Of a stretch of 64,000 nt of DNA, positions 62,725 to 64,000 are shown one piece after another. This DNA is from Centropus unirufus (Eukaryota; Chordata; Aves; Cuculiformes; Centropidae), in assembly GCA_013397695.1 (NCBI GenBank), contig VYZI01000147.1:1710777-1774776 (forward strand), given 5' to 3'. The notes below the pieces were generated by a model. That model saw nothing but the letters and a program-made list of their open reading frames with translations, was not told the DNA's origin and searched no databases. Positions within the stretch are counted from its first letter, which is position 1. Each line of letters begins with the position of its first letter. The position numbers were made by a program, and so were the translations under genes.

Positions 62725-62798
62725 CTATGGAAGAACTGGATGGTGATGTAGTGAGGATTTCTTCAAGAGGGAAGTTTGCAGAACGAGACATTGTGCAG
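62725..62798 (+). CDS. CPNE8: CPNE8 coding exon (A domain, last visible)
   Basis: A 74-nt exon: 2 nt complete Ala416, then MEELDGDVVRISSRGKFAER and DIVQ, local 417-440. ELDGD and SSRGK-AERDIVQ identify the copine segment preceding the FVPFRDY-type sequence, which should start the next exon outside this window. Acceptor aataag, donor GTGGGA at 62799, a weak but usable site. Where the copines I recall carry ELDGDDV, this reads ELDGDVV. Leaves in phase 0. Confidence 0.94.
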
Positions 62799-64000
62799 GT
62801 GGGAGCGAAAATTTATACTGATAGTTGGATTTTACTGATCCTGTTTGTTTTGAATTCTTGTTTCTGTCTATATTCCTGCCTTTCATTTTACCTTAGCACT
62901 GTCATCCTTTATCTTGAGGCATTCATAACAAGCTCAGAAAAAAACCTGTGATATACCTATAAGCCTTTATATTACACATAGTAGTGGATCTACATTAATT
63001 AGAGAATGACCCCTAGCTGGCCGCACACTGATATAAAGTCTTAGGGTGATACAGCCATGGGAGAGAAGAGTTAGTTCCCTCTGTACCTTGATTTCTCTAA
63101 CATTCCATAAAGAAAAACTGAAAAACAGAAAGCTGGAATTGTTTCCAGACCCCAAACCAGTATTTCTGCAAAAAGCCCTGTGCCATATCAGATTTTTTTT
63201 AATGCTAATTCAGATATCTCTAGCATCTGTTGGTTACTCCAAACAACAGCAGCTCCAAAAGCTGCTGGTGTTACATCCAAAGTGTATAAATGGATAGTTC
63301 TTCAAATGTTATAAACAAGAGTTGTGAAAATGTTTTGCATCAGAAATATTCTAATTTCTGCTGAGGAATAAAAAATGATAGGCAATGAATGCACTTTTTT
63401 ATTTTTTTAGAATTCATTGCCTATCGGAAATGTAATGAGAGATTTATTTATTTATTGACTATTAAGATACTTCAATCAGAACTCTCCCCCAGGCCATATT
63501 GAGTTACTCGAAGGCAGAATTATTGTGTGCTCTTTTTCTGTCTGAATACTAACAAATACATTGCACGCTAGCTAAAAAAAAAATAAAAAGGGATAGATGA
63601 TGTCAAACCCTTTAGGTTTGGTATTACCCCCATTTTAATCTGGCAGGACAAAACTTATTTACTCGTATAAAATTAAGAACTCTAATATTTAAAGTTTCTT
63701 TTTTGTGTGTATTAGGTTAGTTAACATTAACTAAATTTGTTAATTTTAGCAATGCTCTGAAATATTTTAATTAAATCAGTAAAGGAAAAAAGTTTCCTGC
63801 TAACAGTAAGTTACGGTATCTATTACATTTACTACTGACTGCAGTTAATGTAAAGACATGACCTTTATTCCCTCCTTGCTTGTATGCCCGTGTATTGTAG
63901 GGACTCTATGCATATTACACGTGTACCTCAGTTTATTTCATTTCTGGTCTTTTGTTGCCCTTTTTCTATTTAAGAAGTTGTAGGAAAATACCTACTCGTA
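62799..64000 (+). other. CPNE8: Partial CPNE8 intron to window end
   Basis: AT-rich, with a strong hairpin at 63377-63425. I looked for the following exon (FVPFRD-like) and do not see it before base 64000. Confidence 0.75.
63377..63425. repeat. Inverted repeat, 14-bp perfect arms, 21-nt loop
   Basis: gataggcaatgaat (63377-63390) and its exact complement attcattgcctatc (63412-63425) enclose a T-rich loop. No transposon family or known RNA gene recognised. Confidence 0.92.

Overview
The window is vertebrate, almost certainly avian, nuclear DNA from a draft assembly; it contains two runs of N. The evidence is (i) one large plus-strand gene split into short coding exons with GT-AG introns of 0.75 to 7.8 kb, and (ii) interspersed repeats that are recognisably CR1 LINEs, the dominant retrotransposon of birds. 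There are no bacterial features, operons, CRISPR arrays or intact viral genes.

The single gene is a copine, best matched to CPNE8 (copine-8). Sixteen consecutive internal coding exons are visible (1102 to 62798). Joined, they total 1,320 nt, or 440 codons, with every exon phase compatible and no internal stop. They cover the C-terminal half of C2A (first three exons), the linker and all of C2B (next five), a lysine-rich linker exon, and most of the VWA/copine (A) domain (last seven). The start codon with the first half of C2A lies upstream of base 1, and the last exon or exons, encoding the end of the A domain and the C-terminal tail, lie beyond base 64000. Copines are cytosolic proteins that move to membranes when calcium binds their C2 aspartates; the A domain recruits partner proteins.

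The rest is intron. Recognised content is at least ten CR1 insertions in both orientations, from about 110 bp to 2.8 kb. The largest is a plus-strand CR1 at 6085-8843 that still shows endonuclease and reverse-transcriptase motifs and is split by a younger minus-strand CR1. A 1.8 kb minus-strand CR1 lies at 19874-21655 and a well-preserved 0.76 kb one at 36196-36958. There are a few hairpins, a GC-rich unclassified block at about 44925-45540, and two assembly gaps (18110-18124, 38755-38809).

I found no previously undescribed system. The most informative anomalies are an in-place microinversion of about 145-169 bp inside a CR1 at 28338-28700, bounded by a perfect 12-bp inverted repeat; a possible 60-nt in-frame lysine-rich cassette exon at 37298-37357; a perfect 14-bp-arm hairpin near 63400; and a few residue changes at positions that copines usually conserve.
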